Below are positions 45,534-53,735 of a DNA stretch of 64,000 bases, piece by piece. The stretch is from Gulosibacter chungangensis. GTDB lineage: Bacteria > Actinomycetota > Actinomycetes > Actinomycetales > Microbacteriaceae. Where the stretch lies: NCBI RefSeq assembly GCF_008831155.1, contig NZ_WBKB01000001.1:124001-188000 (forward strand), given 5' to 3'. Below the pieces are notes generated by a model. The model did no database searches. It was given only the letters and a program-made list of their open reading frames with translations, and was not told where the DNA came from. Positions within the stretch are counted from its first letter, which is position 1, and the number at the start of each line of letters is the position of its first letter. The translations under genes and the position numbers were made by a program.

Positions 45534-45995
45534 CTACTCGTAAGCCACCGTAACTTCGAGTTCCACGGGTGAGTTCATCGGAAGTACCGCGACACCCACC
45601 GCCGAACGGACGTGTTTGCCTGCGTCACCAAAGACATCACCGAGGAGTTCTGAGACACCATTGGCAACCTTGGGCTGGTCGGTGAAGGATGCATCCGAAG
45701 CCACAAAGACCGTGACCTTCAGTACCTGGGTGACGCGATCAAGATCGCCGATGGCCTGCTTGATGGCCGCGAGGGCGTTCAGCCCGGCGACTGCGGCAAG
45801 TTCTCGCGCTTCATCGGTGGAGACTTCGGCACCGACTTTGCCGGTGCTTGGCAGCTGACCCTCAACGAACGGCAGCTGACCCGAGGTGTAGACGAGCCCC
45901 TGGTGCACGATCGCGGCCACGTACACGCCAGCGGGAGCGGCCACCGGTGGCAGGCTCACGCTCAGCTGACCCAGCTTTTCTTCGACACGACCCAT
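45534..45995 (-). CDS. RidA-family protein
   Basis: Member of the YjgF/YER057c/UK114 family; RidA proper deaminates reactive enamine/imine intermediates from PLP enzymes. The 153 residues include YTSGQLPFVEGQLPSTGKVG near 36 and the conserved substrate Arg in KHVRSAVGVAVLPMNSPVEL near 127–146. It is about 20 residues longer than E. coli RidA at the N-terminus. Start overlaps the DUF4177 stop in TAATG, so the two are translationally coupled. The RidA–DUF4177 pair divergent from a class A PBP is a common actinobacterial arrangement. Confidence 0.88.
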   Translation of the reverse strand: MGRVEEKLGQLSVSLPPVAAPAGVYVAAIVHQGLVYTSGQLPFVEGQLPSTGKVGAEVSTDEARELAAVAGLNALAAIKQAIGDLDRVTQVLKVTVFVASDASFTDQPKVANGVSELLGDVFGDAGKHVRSAVGVAVLPMNSPVELEVTVAYE

Positions 45996-46177
45996 TAGTT
46001 TTGCTCCTCAGTTTCAAGTGGACGCTTCATGTAGGCGGCTGAGCCGCCCTGCTCGTTTACGACAATTTGCACGAGTTCCCACCCCTGCTTGCCCCAATTG
46101 TTCAGGATTGCGCCCGGAGTGTGTACAGGCAACGGTGTAATGAAGTATTCCCACTTTTGTGCAGCGCGATTTTCCAC
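45995..46177 (-). CDS. DUF4177-family small protein
   Basis: A 60-residue protein with the DUF4177 pattern: KWEYFITPLPVHTPGAILNN near residue 8 and WGKQGWELVQIVVNEQGG near 28–45. Function unknown. It starts with ATG 46177 and is coupled to RidA through a TAATG overlap. The 109-bp divergent interval to the PBP gene must hold promoters for both directions. Confidence 0.85.
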   Translation of the reverse strand: MENRAAQKWEYFITPLPVHTPGAILNNWGKQGWELVQIVVNEQGGSAAYMKRPLETEEQN

Positions 46178-46286
46178 TGAGCGGCCTTTCGTCGACGTGG
46201 TCAGGCGTCTCAGCGTGAGGCGCTAGCAGCGAACCGAAGCTGAGAGTCCGTAACCGTACAGGTGATTTCGTTTTACCCTAGTTGCT

Positions 46287-48797
46287 ATGTCTATGAACTC
46301 CTCGACTGCGCCAAAACGCAATGTCCTAGCCACGGTGCTGGGCATGCTGGGCATGAGCGGTATCGCTGGTGTCCTCGTTGCGGCGCTGATCACTCCGGTA
46401 ATCGCGGTGGCCGGCGTTGCCGCGAACTCCACGATTACCCTGTTTGAATCCCTTCCTTCTTACCTGCAAATCCAGCCGCTGCAGCAGAAGACTGAGCTCT
46501 ACGCGAACCGCGACGGCGAACGCGAAAAGATTGCCGAGTTCTACTCGCAGAACCGCGTCGAAGTGCCGCTTGATCAGATCTCGCCTTACGTACCGGCAGC
46601 GGCAATCTCCACGGAGGACCCGCGCTTCTACGAACACGGCGGTGTGGATGTCATTTCGGCCGCTCGTGCCCTCGTGGTCGGTTTGGTCGGCGACGACGGT
46701 GGTGGTGCATCCACCATCACGATGCAGTACGTGCGTAACCAGCGCGTACAGGCGGCAGAGGCCATCCTCGACCCGGTTGAACAGCAGCAAGCCTACGAAG
46801 AGGCGACCGAGGTGTCCATGGGCCGCAAACTCCAGGAGATGCGCCTCGCGATCGGCGTCGAACAGCAGTATCAGGACAAGGACAAAATCCTCGAGGGGTA
46901 TCTCAACATCGCGCTCTTCGGCGGCACCGTCTACGGCATTGAGTCGGCAGCGCAGTATTACTTCGGCAAGCCCGCCGCTGATCTGACGCTTGCCGAGTCG
47001 GCGACCCTCGTCGGCATGGTGCAGAACCCCAACGCCTTCCGCATTGACTACGAGGAGAACCTCGAAGACAGCACGATGCGCCGAAACTACGTGCTCATGC
47101 GCATGGAGGACGAGGGCGCGATCACGACCGAAGAGTATGAAGAGGCGATCGCTACCGAGATCGTCCCGAACATTACGCCGACGCAGCACGGCTGTATGAA
47201 CGCGGAAGAGAACTCGCAGTTCTTCTGTGACTTCGTACAGAAGACCATCCTGAACGACCCGGCCTTCGGCGCCACTTACGAAGAGCGTCTGTTCAACTTC
47301 CAGACCAAGGGCTACCAGATCGACACCACGCTCGATCTGGACCTGCAGGCTGACGTCACCGAGGTCATCGACGCGAACGTTCCGCAGTCACTTGACTACA
47401 TGGACATCGGTGCGGCCGCCTCGGTCGTCCAGCCGGGCACGGGACACGTACTCGCGATGCAGCAGAACAAGGAGTTCGACGAGACAGATGCTGCCGCGGA
47501 TGACCCGACCCTGACCTCGGTGAACTACAACACCGACTACAACTACGGTGGTTCGAGCGGTTTCCAGGTGGGGTCGACCTACAAGATCTTTACCCTCGCG
47601 AACTGGTTGCAATCGGGGCACTCGCTCTACGAGACGGTGAATGCTGCTTCCACGTCCTTTAACCTCGCCAACTTCCAAGACTCGTGTAATGGCCCATACG
47701 GCGGCACTTATACGCTGCAGAATTATGCGGGAGCGAAGTACGGTTCGATGAACGCCATCGACGCCACGCGAAACTCGATCAACACGGCCTATATTGCAAT
47801 GGGTGAGAAGCTCGACCAGTGCGTCACCCGTGACATCGCAATGTCGCTTGGCGCCCACCGCGCCGACGGCCAGGAGAACGAATCCAACGTCGCGGCAATT
47901 CTCGGTACCAACACCATCTCGCCGCTGGCCATGGCCACCTCGGTAGCCGCGATCGCAAACGGTGGCGTCTCCTGCTCACCAATCGCGATCACCAAGATCA
48001 CGCTGCGCGACGGCACCGAAATTGCACCGCCGGAGAGCACCTGTGAGCAGGCCATTAGCCCAGAAGTTGCGGCTGGTGTTTCCCATGCCATGGAATCCGT
48101 GATGAATAGCGGTACCGGTACCGCGTCGAACCCGGGCCTGGGACCGATCATCGGTAAGACCGGTACCGCCGACAACGACGTGCAGACGTGGATGATCGCA
48201 GCGACCACCGGTGTCGCCTCGGCAGTCTGGGTCGGTAACGTCCAGGGGAAGACCTCGGTCGCAAACGCTGGCCACTACAGCACCCGTCACGTGATCACGC
48301 GAGCGATCATGAACCACGCGATCCCCGAGTACGGTGCGGAGGACTTCCCCGAGCCACCCGCGGAGTCGCTGAAGGTTGAGAACGTCATGGTGCCGGATGT
48401 TCGCGGCATGACGGTCTCCGAGGCCACCTCGACCCTCGAGGCAGCTGGCTTTAGCGTCACGGTTGGCAGCGAAACCAACTCAGATGAAGCCGCAGGCACG
48501 ATTGCGGTGACCAACCCATCCCCGAACACCCGCGCCCCGGAGGGTTCGACCGTGACCATCCGCCCGTCAAATGGCAAGGGCTCCGACGGCAGCTCACAGG
48601 TCGAAGGCGTACCGATGCCAAGCATCACGGGCATGACCAAGGATGAGGCGGTCTCGGCCCTCTCCGAGGCTGGACTCGGTGATATTGGTGTGACGTTCAA
48701 GTGGAACGGCCCCGAATCGGGCACGGTGTCGAGCACCACCCCAAGTGCGGGCTCGAATGTGTCGCCAAACTCAGAAGTGGTGATTCAGGCTGAGTAA
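46287..48797 (+). CDS. ponA: Class A penicillin-binding protein with two PASTA domains
   Basis: Bifunctional peptidoglycan synthase. The 836 residues contain a short cytosolic tail, one membrane helix (about 28–50), a GT51 glycosyltransferase domain with catalytic Glu in ISTEDPRFYEHGGVD near 108, then a transpeptidase domain with SxxK as GSTYKIFT near 430, SxN as RNSINTAY near 494, and KTGTADN near 622. Two PASTA repeats follow (VPDVRGMTVSEATSTLEAAG near 702, and MPSITGMTKDEAVSALSEAG). TACCCT at 46274–46279 is a −10-like box only a few bases before the ATG, so the mRNA may be nearly leaderless. The stop is overlapped by the phosphoesterase frame. Confidence 0.93.
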   Translation: MSMNSSTAPKRNVLATVLGMLGMSGIAGVLVAALITPVIAVAGVAANSTITLFESLPSYLQIQPLQQKTELYANRDGEREKIAEFYSQNRVEVPLDQISPYVPAAAISTEDPRFYEHGGVDVISAARALVVGLVGDDGGGASTITMQYVRNQRVQAAEAILDPVEQQQAYEEATEVSMGRKLQEMRLAIGVEQQYQDKDKILEGYLNIALFGGTVYGIESAAQYYFGKPAADLTLAESATLVGMVQNPNAFRIDYEENLEDSTMRRNYVLMRMEDEGAITTEEYEEAIATEIVPNITPTQHGCMNAEENSQFFCDFVQKTILNDPAFGATYEERLFNFQTKGYQIDTTLDLDLQADVTEVIDANVPQSLDYMDIGAAASVVQPGTGHVLAMQQNKEFDETDAAADDPTLTSVNYNTDYNYGGSSGFQVGSTYKIFTLANWLQSGHSLYETVNAASTSFNLANFQDSCNGPYGGTYTLQNYAGAKYGSMNAIDATRNSINTAYIAMGEKLDQCVTRDIAMSLGAHRADGQENESNVAAILGTNTISPLAMATSVAAIANGGVSCSPIAITKITLRDGTEIAPPESTCEQAISPEVAAGVSHAMESVMNSGTGTASNPGLGPIIGKTGTADNDVQTWMIAATTGVASAVWVGNVQGKTSVANAGHYSTRHVITRAIMNHAIPEYGAEDFPEPPAESLKVENVMVPDVRGMTVSEATSTLEAAGFSVTVGSETNSDEAAGTIAVTNPSPNTRAPEGSTVTIRPSNGKGSDGSSQVEGVPMPSITGMTKDEAVSALSEAGLGDIGVTFKWNGPESGTVSSTTPSAGSNVSPNSEVVIQAE

Positions 48798-49731
48798 GCA
48801 ACCGCTACTTCGCAATATTCTCGTCGGGGCCGCTGGCATCTTTGCTGGCGGCCTCGCCGTTATTGGCTGGGCTGCCGGCATTGAGCGGCGCCGTTTCGTG
48901 CTGCAGCGCGAGGAACTTGCCATCCTGCCGCCGGGCAGCGACCCCATCACCGTGCTGCACTTGGCCGACCCCCACCTCGCTCCAGGCCAGCGCAAGAAGG
49001 AACGGTTCGTACATTCGCTGCTGGACCTTGAGCCGGATCTGATTATCGCCACCGGCGACAATCTGGGCCATCAGGATGCAATCCCCCACCTCGCGCGGAT
49101 GCTCGAACCGTTCCGCGGCATCCCCACGCTGTCAGTGTTCGGTTCCAACGACTACTACGGACCGGTGCTGAAGAACCCCTTCACCTACCTGCTCCCGAAG
49201 CGCCCCCACACCAAGCGCGAGCGCGACCTCGATGAGGTGGCCTTGCGGGCGCTGCTGATGGATGACCTCGGCTGGGTCGATCTGACCAACCGAGCCGAAA
49301 TTATTCAGGCCGGCGGGCTGCGCATCCGAGCACTCGGTGTGGATGATCCGCACATCAAGGTGGACCGGCTCCCGCAGGCGCTGGCTGCGCTCGATGAGGT
49401 GTCGCAGGACGCCGAGTGGGATCTCACCCTTGGGCTCGTCCACTCGCCGTATCAGCGCATCCTCGACCCCTATGTGGCTGAGGTGGGGGTGGATGCGATC
49501 TTCGCCGGGCACACTCACGGCGGGCAGGTATGTCTGCCGGGCGGTCGGGCGATCGTGGCGAATTGCGATCTTCCGGTCGAGCAGGCCGGGGGCCTGTCGG
49601 CGTGGGATGCAGGCGGAAGGTCAGCGCCGCTGCAAGTTTCACGCGGACTCGGCACCTCGATCTATGCCCCGGTGCGGCTGTTCTGCCCGCCCGAGGCCAC
49701 GCTGCTGCGGCTGTTACCGAAAGAGCGCTAA
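48790..49731 (+). CDS. Membrane-anchored metallophosphoesterase
   Basis: Calcineurin-like phosphoesterase, 313 residues if started at CTG 48790. Metal motifs: VLHLADPHLAPGQ near 58, DLIIATGDNLGHQD near 85, FGSNDYY (GNxD-type) near 117, LVHSPYQR near 216, FAGHTHGGQV near 239. The frame upstream of GTG 48898 stays open and encodes a Gly/Ala-rich hydrophobic helix, then AAGIERRRFVLQREELAIL, which is the expected N-terminus for actinobacterial members. No ATG, GTG or TTG occurs there; the only near-cognate start before the in-frame stop is CTG 48790, overlapping the ponA stop. GTG 48898 would give 277 residues without the helix. Substrate unknown. Confidence 0.85.
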   Translation: MSKQPLLRNILVGAAGIFAGGLAVIGWAAGIERRRFVLQREELAILPPGSDPITVLHLADPHLAPGQRKKERFVHSLLDLEPDLIIATGDNLGHQDAIPHLARMLEPFRGIPTLSVFGSNDYYGPVLKNPFTYLLPKRPHTKRERDLDEVALRALLMDDLGWVDLTNRAEIIQAGGLRIRALGVDDPHIKVDRLPQALAALDEVSQDAEWDLTLGLVHSPYQRILDPYVAEVGVDAIFAGHTHGGQVCLPGGRAIVANCDLPVEQAGGLSAWDAGGRSAPLQVSRGLGTSIYAPVRLFCPPEATLLRLLPKER

Positions 49732-49784
49732 CACTCGACTACCGCGCGAAAACACGCCGGTATGCATCCCCTAAGATTTTGCGT

Positions 49785-49790
49785 TATAGT
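49785..49790 (+). promoter_or_regulatory. Candidate −10 of tRNA-Pro promoter
   Basis: TATAGT within TGCGTTATAGT, the same 11-mer found before tRNA-Thr. Start near 49797 gives a ~19-nt leader. No good −35 is visible. Confidence 0.45.
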
Positions 49791-49815
49791 CTTCTAGTTG
49801 TCATTTTGACGACAT

Positions 49816-49892
49816 CGGGATGTGGCGCAGTTTGGTAGCGCACGTCGTTCGGGACGACGGGGTCGCAGGTTCAAATCCTGTCATCCCGACCA
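49816..49892 (+). tRNA. tRNA-Pro (anticodon CGG)
   Basis: A 77-nt cloverleaf including encoded CCA: acceptor CGGGATG pairs with CATCCCG, D-arm GCGCAGTTTGGTAGCGC, anticodon loop TTCGGGA (anticodon CGG), T-loop GTTCAAATC. Its last 15 nt (49878–49892) are duplicated at 51338–51352 on the other side of an IS481-family element. Confidence 0.96.
49878..49892 (+). repeat. Left 15-bp target-site duplication (CTGTCATCCCGACCA)
   Basis: Exact direct repeat of 51338–51352. It is the 3' end of tRNA-Pro, so the tRNA remains intact after insertion. Confidence 0.93.
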
Positions 49893-49900
49893 TTGTGAAG

Positions 49901-49932
49901 TCTCGGGACATCGTTCACTCGATGTCCCGAGA
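49901..49932 (+). terminator. Terminator-like hairpin inside the left IS end
   Basis: A 13-bp perfect stem (49901–49913 with 49920–49932) followed by TTTCTTTG. It overlaps the terminal inverted repeat and probably ends tRNA-Pro transcription in the present arrangement. Confidence 0.8.
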
Positions 49933-49955
49933 TTTCTTTGTTTTTGGCGCGGGTA

Positions 49956-50007
49956 TGTGTCGCGTCATCGTTCCGGTTTTCCGGTTGCTGTGTCGCGTCA
50001 TCGTTCC
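49956..50007 (+). repeat. Left-end transposase-binding-like repeats
   Basis: TGTGTCGCGTCATCGTTCC at 49956–49974 and TGTGTCGCGTCATCGTTCC at 49989–50007, 33 bp apart, matching the right-end iterons in inverted orientation. Confidence 0.8.
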
Positions 50008-50019
50008 GCGATGCCGGTG

Positions 50020-51192
50020 CTATTTGCGGTGTTTGGGTTGGTAGTCCTTCGCGGGGTCGATCGTGAATTCCGCGATAATTTCGCCGCCGCGTCGGCTGAT
50101 GACCATCACGTTGGGGCCGTTTACCAGCGCGATCACGCGCGTACGGTTATGGGCCCGGCCAATGCCAAGGTGTCGGAGTTTGCCGGCGTAGCGAAGTGTC
50201 ATCACACCGGCGCCATCGATGGTGTCGTACCGCACTCGCCATTGCTGGTCCGTGGTATCGAGTCGGGGGAAGTCCTTGATGCCGCGATGGTAGACCTCGT
50301 GGGGTGTGGCACGGTTCAGCGCCCGATGGGGACGCTCGGTGTTGTAGACGGCTCGAAAGTCGTCTAACAGCAGCTGCAGGTCGGCGAGGGTGTGTGGGGC
50401 AGCCCGGGCGGCCAGCCAGCGTTTCAGGGTTTGGTGGAATCGTTCGATCTTGCCCTGGGTCGTGGGGTGGCCGGGACGCCCGTTTTTCTGCTCGATGGAC
50501 AGGTCTGCGAGTAATTGTTCGAAGGCGTTGGGTTGGAAGTTTTGGCCGTTCGCGCCGCGCGCGAGGCGGGTGGTGTAGACCATGCCGTTATCGGTCAGGG
50601 TCGCTGCGGGCAGGTCATACGTATCGGCGGCGGCAAGGAAGCTGTCGATCACGATCGGGCCGGTGACACGCTCGTGGGGGCTGGCGTGTAGCAGGAATCG
50701 GGCGTGGTCATCGAGCCAGGAGATGATCTCGATGTCGGTGCCGTCTGCGAGCTGCCAGTGGGTGAAGTCGGATTGCCACAGCCCGTTCGGGGCGTCGGCT
50801 TCGAACCGGTGCCAGCTTGATCGGGGACGTTTCTGGGGTTGTGGGGTGATGGCCTCGCCCGCGCGTAGGATTCGCCAGATCGTTGCTGGTGAGGGCCGGT
50901 GCTCGGGTGGGAGGCGGTCATGGATTGATTCCGCTCCGGCGTCGAGACCTTGGGCGACGAGGTGTTTACGTAGCTCCAGGATGCGGTCGCGGACTGGTTG
51001 CGGGGTGGCGTTGGGATTGTGGTGGGGTGCGCGTGAGCGGGGCTCGAGTCCTTCGAGGCCGTGGGTGTTGTAGCGCGAGAGCAGGGTACGGATCCAGCGG
51101 GTGGTGACGCTGAATTGGGTGGCGGCGTCGGTGATGCTCAGGCCGCCTTCGATGATGGCCAGGACGATGGCCCGGTTTTTGGAGTAGGTCAC
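50020..51192 (-). CDS. IS481-family transposase
   Basis: DDE transposase of the IS481 group, 390 residues from GTG 51192. N-terminal helix-turn-helix (AIIEGGLSITDAATQFSVTT and WIRTLLSRY), then the catalytic core: first Asp in GLWQSDFTHWQLADG, second in ATLTDNGMVYTTR, Glu in GKIERFHQTLKRWL. All three residues are present. The frame is open up to 51279, but that extension translates the right-end iterons, and family members usually start near the helix-turn-helix, so 51192 is preferred. No ribosome site is clear. The stop at 50020 lies about 130 bp from the left end. Confidence 0.9.
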   Translation of the reverse strand: MTYSKNRAIVLAIIEGGLSITDAATQFSVTTRWIRTLLSRYNTHGLEGLEPRSRAPHHNPNATPQPVRDRILELRKHLVAQGLDAGAESIHDRLPPEHRPSPATIWRILRAGEAITPQPQKRPRSSWHRFEADAPNGLWQSDFTHWQLADGTDIEIISWLDDHARFLLHASPHERVTGPIVIDSFLAAADTYDLPAATLTDNGMVYTTRLARGANGQNFQPNAFEQLLADLSIEQKNGRPGHPTTQGKIERFHQTLKRWLAARAAPHTLADLQLLLDDFRAVYNTERPHRALNRATPHEVYHRGIKDFPRLDTTDQQWRVRYDTIDGAGVMTLRYAGKLRHLGIGRAHNRTRVIALVNGPNVMVISRRGGEIIAEFTIDPAKDYQPKHRK

Positions 51193-51217
51193 GGGTGTTG
51201 AGGATGCCGTGTTTGGT

Positions 51218-51333
51218 GGAACGATGTCGTGCGACAGTGAACGGAATGGTGTCGTGACACATGGTGTGAACGATGTCATGCGACATGTAGGGAACGATGT
51301 CGTGCGACAGGGGTGAACGATGTCGTGAAACCA
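51218..51333 (-). repeat. Five iterons at the right IS end (~24-bp spacing)
   Basis: GGAACGATGTCGTGCGACA-like units start at 51218, 51243, 51267, 51291 and 51314, i.e. every 23–25 bp. The regular spacing puts them roughly on one DNA face after two turns and suggests cooperative transposase binding. They precede the transposase start and could also autoregulate it. Confidence 0.85.
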
Positions 51334-51337
51334 GACA

Positions 51338-51352
51338 CTGTCATCCCGACCA
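51338..51352 (+). repeat. Right 15-bp target-site duplication
   Basis: Exact copy of the tRNA-Pro 3' end (49878–49892), followed directly by a terminator hairpin that was presumably the original tRNA terminator before insertion. Confidence 0.93.
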
Positions 51353-51388
51353 AAAAATCGCGGGAACTTTCGGGTTCCCGCGATTTTT
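51353..51388. terminator. Bidirectional terminator (ancestral tRNA-Pro / acetyltransferase)
   Basis: AAAAATCGCGGGAAC (51353–51367) pairs perfectly with GTTCCCGCGATTTTT (51374–51388), loop of 6 nt. T-runs on both strands. Confidence 0.92.
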
Positions 51389-51399
51389 CATTTGCCGCA

Positions 51400-51918
51400 T
51401 TACAGCTGCCGAGTAAACGCGACGCGGTGCTCGCCGGGGCTGTCGTAGTTCGCCCAGCCGAGCACCCGCGTCCCGTCGATGTCGTATTCCCGGTTCCCCA
51501 GGCTTTCGAACCCCATCGCGCGATGGAAAGCCTGCGACCTCAGGTTCCCGACGCTCGTGACGCAATTGACCTCAGTGCATCCTTTGGCTCGTATCTCGGC
51601 GAAGAAGCGCTCGTAGAGCTGGCGAGCGAGACCCGCCTTTCGGTGGTCGGGATGGATGCCCACAAAGTGGATATAGGCCACCTCCGGGCGATCTTGCGAC
51701 TGGAAACCGACGAGGAAGCCCGCGAGTGCGCCAGAGTCGTCTTCGACCAGGGTGGATGTACCTGAAAAGTGCTGGACAAAGAGCCGCGGCAAGAGGGAAG
51801 CGAGTTCGGTCGCGTTCGGAGTACCCCACCATGCCGGGATCGCGGAGACCATCGCGAGGTGATCGGCTTCGGTAGGACGGCGGAAGGTGAACGATGTTGA
51901 CTCGCCATTGAGATGCAT
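51400..51918 (-). CDS. GNAT-family N-acetyltransferase
   Basis: A 172-residue acetyl-CoA-dependent acyltransferase from ATG 51918. The fold runs through SFTFRRPTEADHLAMVSAIP at the N-terminus, VAYIHFVGIHPDHRKAGLAR near 85 with the acetyl-CoA loop R/K-x-x-G-x-A, and QAFHRAMGFESLG near 130. Substrate unknown. A longer frame to 51996 adds 26 residues without family similarity. It ends at the bidirectional terminator next to the IS element and begins next to the VAO gene's 3' end; probably monocistronic. Confidence 0.87.
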   Translation of the reverse strand: MHLNGESTSFTFRRPTEADHLAMVSAIPAWWGTPNATELASLLPRLFVQHFSGTSTLVEDDSGALAGFLVGFQSQDRPEVAYIHFVGIHPDHRKAGLARQLYERFFAEIRAKGCTEVNCVTSVGNLRSQAFHRAMGFESLGNREYDIDGTRVLGWANYDSPGEHRVAFTRQL

Positions 51919-51960
51919 ATCACCAGTGTATTTGGCCCTGTCGCGTGCGAATACCGACGC

Positions 51961-51994
51961 GGGCCCACAAATCCTCGGTGAGGTTTGTGAGCCC
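51961..51994 (-). terminator. Hairpin after the VAO-type oxidase gene
   Basis: GGGCCCACAAATCCTC and GAGGTTTGTGAGCCC form a ~14-bp imperfect stem with a 3-nt loop. No T-run follows on the minus strand, so termination strength is uncertain. Confidence 0.55.
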
Positions 51995-52020
51995 ACACCG
52001 ACGAGCTCTGCAGCAACTAA

Positions 52021-53631
52021 TTATTTATTGCGCAATCGCTCCGGCCAGATTCCCGACTTTCCAGGGTTCAGAATTCCATTGGGGTCCAGCGCATCTTTAA
52101 TGCGCTCGTGGGATCGACGTTGAATGTGGTTATTAAAGCTATAGGTTTCAGCAACTTGATCCGCAAGTACATTGTGCGCTCGATAGATTCCATACCCTTC
52201 TTCAGCACCAGCGCGAATAAGCTCACGCGTCATATCGAGCGTTTCTTTACGACTTGCTGGGTCTGCGGTGTCATACAGCGGCAAACAAATGTGGTGCATC
52301 TCACGCAGGCCAATAATGAATTGCGCAAGATAGTCGATGCCGTGGTCGTCGCTGATTCGCTTCGTATCTTCATATTGCTTCGCGGCGTCCTCACCACTGG
52401 GCGCTGACACCGGGGCGTAGAAGAAGTGGCCAGCGTTCGGGAACCAGTCGAATACCGCGGCGGAGTGACGGTTCGGGACACCGGTGTTCAGTTCATGACG
52501 GGCGTTCAGCAGCTCGCTCGCACGATCACCCTCGCGAAGTGGGAGCGTCTCATTCGTCTCGAACCGCGCGCCGGGGATCTGCAAATAGGCGTCACGGATC
52601 ATTTCGATGTACTTGTCGATCTGCCAGCGAGGACCGTAGCAGGTGCCATACACGATCCAGTGCCCGATACCGAGTTCATCCACCATGCGCTGCTTCGCTT
52701 CATCAGTCAGCGGGCCGGGCTCGGTCTGCCACTCTTCACGCTTCGACACGCATGCGGCATCGAAGGTAACGTTTCGCACGATCGGTGCCGCCTGAAGCGG
52801 TGCCATGCCGATCCGCAGCGGCAGCGTGGTCTCCATGATCGCCGGGAGATCGTCTTCGTTCTCGAAGTAGATCGCGAAGCTCAGCATCTCGGGAGGTGTC
52901 GGCATGAGCTGCATCCCCATGCGGGTGCAGATACCGAAGTTCGACTGCTCGAACAGCCCTTCAATCGATGGCCCCAACTGGCCCGGGTAGAGATGCCAAG
53001 CTTCCGAGCCGGGTAGCCCGCCCATACCGGTCCGCAGCACTTCCCCGTCAGCCAGGACTACCTCCATCCCGCACCGCCACATCGAGTGGTCGGCATAGGG
53101 GGTGTAGCCCACACCATGCTCCATGGTGTTGCCCATGACGCTGCCCCAGTCGAGTTCGGCGGGGTCAATCATGAGTTTGGCACCCGAGTCTCGAACCGCT
53201 TCATACAGGGTCTTGTAGTCCACCCCCGGCTCGACAACGGCATAGGCGAGCTTCTCGTTGATTTCGAGCACACGGTTCATACGCTTACCCAAGTGGAGCA
53301 GGACCGTCCCCGTGAGCATGGGTGATGAGCCACCGTATCCGAGGTTCCGGCCGCCGGAGAACGCGTGCAGCGGGATGCCATATTTATTGGCAATACGAAC
53401 AATCACCTGAACGTCTTCCGTGCTGCCCGGCCAGATAACCGCACTGCCCTTGAATTCATCACCGTCGGTGACGGGGAATTTATCATCATATTCGCTGACG
53501 GTGGCTTCATCTACGCGCACGTATTCGCTGCCGATAGTTTCACTAAACTCGCTTATCGCATTTGCGAACTGCTCGGCACTAACCCCATCCGGGAGCGTGC
53601 GAAAATTCATTTGATCGATAGTTTGTGACAT
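52021..53631 (-). CDS. VAO-family phenol oxidase (eugenol/vanillyl-alcohol oxidase-like)
   Basis: FAD-dependent oxidase/dehydrogenase of 4-substituted phenols, 536 residues, close in pattern to Rhodococcus jostii eugenol oxidase (526). FAD domain: WPGSTEDVQVIVRIANKYGI near 68 and FSGGRNLGYGGSSP near 95; substrate domain: NTMEHGVGYTPYADHSMWRC near 171. The covalent-flavin His is kept (WFPNAGHFFYAPVS near 396), as are the phenolate-binding Tyr-Arg pair (GYGIYRAHNVL near 485) and QFIIGLREMHHICLPLYDTA. It could oxidise vanillyl alcohol, 4-alkylphenols or allylphenols to aldehyde, vinyl or alcohol products; the exact substrate is open. A CGAAA-containing half-site resembling the AraC operator lies upstream. 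Last gene of the aromatic cassette. Confidence 0.9.
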   Translation of the reverse strand: MSQTIDQMNFRTLPDGVSAEQFANAISEFSETIGSEYVRVDEATVSEYDDKFPVTDGDEFKGSAVIWPGSTEDVQVIVRIANKYGIPLHAFSGGRNLGYGGSSPMLTGTVLLHLGKRMNRVLEINEKLAYAVVEPGVDYKTLYEAVRDSGAKLMIDPAELDWGSVMGNTMEHGVGYTPYADHSMWRCGMEVVLADGEVLRTGMGGLPGSEAWHLYPGQLGPSIEGLFEQSNFGICTRMGMQLMPTPPEMLSFAIYFENEDDLPAIMETTLPLRIGMAPLQAAPIVRNVTFDAACVSKREEWQTEPGPLTDEAKQRMVDELGIGHWIVYGTCYGPRWQIDKYIEMIRDAYLQIPGARFETNETLPLREGDRASELLNARHELNTGVPNRHSAAVFDWFPNAGHFFYAPVSAPSGEDAAKQYEDTKRISDDHGIDYLAQFIIGLREMHHICLPLYDTADPASRKETLDMTRELIRAGAEEGYGIYRAHNVLADQVAETYSFNNHIQRRSHERIKDALDPNGILNPGKSGIWPERLRNK

Positions 53632-53735
53632 ATCTATACAACTCCTTTGTTGCTTAATTTCAATTGACCACTATTGGCGCCGATAACGCTACGCAAGAAT
53701 GCGCCCTCGCGAGTGCTATTTCGTAAACCGGCTAG

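Larger units (their letters stand above)
49893..51337 (-). mobile_element. IS481-family insertion sequence at the 3' end of tRNA-Pro
   Basis: An element of about 1.44 kb with one transposase gene. Its ends read TGTGAAGTCTCGGGACATCG (from 49894) and, from the right end inward, TGTCTGGTTTCACGACATCG (from 51337); over 27 bp the two match at about 19 positions and both start TGT. A 15-bp direct repeat flanks it exactly. Inside the ends lie iterated TGTCGCnnnACATCGTTC motifs, two at the left and five at the right. The element looks complete and recently active: full-length frame, intact ends and unmutated target duplication. Confidence 0.88.

Noticed and set aside
49878-51352. tRNA-Pro 3'-end duplication as attL/attR of an integrative element
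   Set aside because: The enclosed DNA has no integrase, only a DDE transposase with matching terminal inverted repeats abutting the duplication, so an IS target duplication explains it better.
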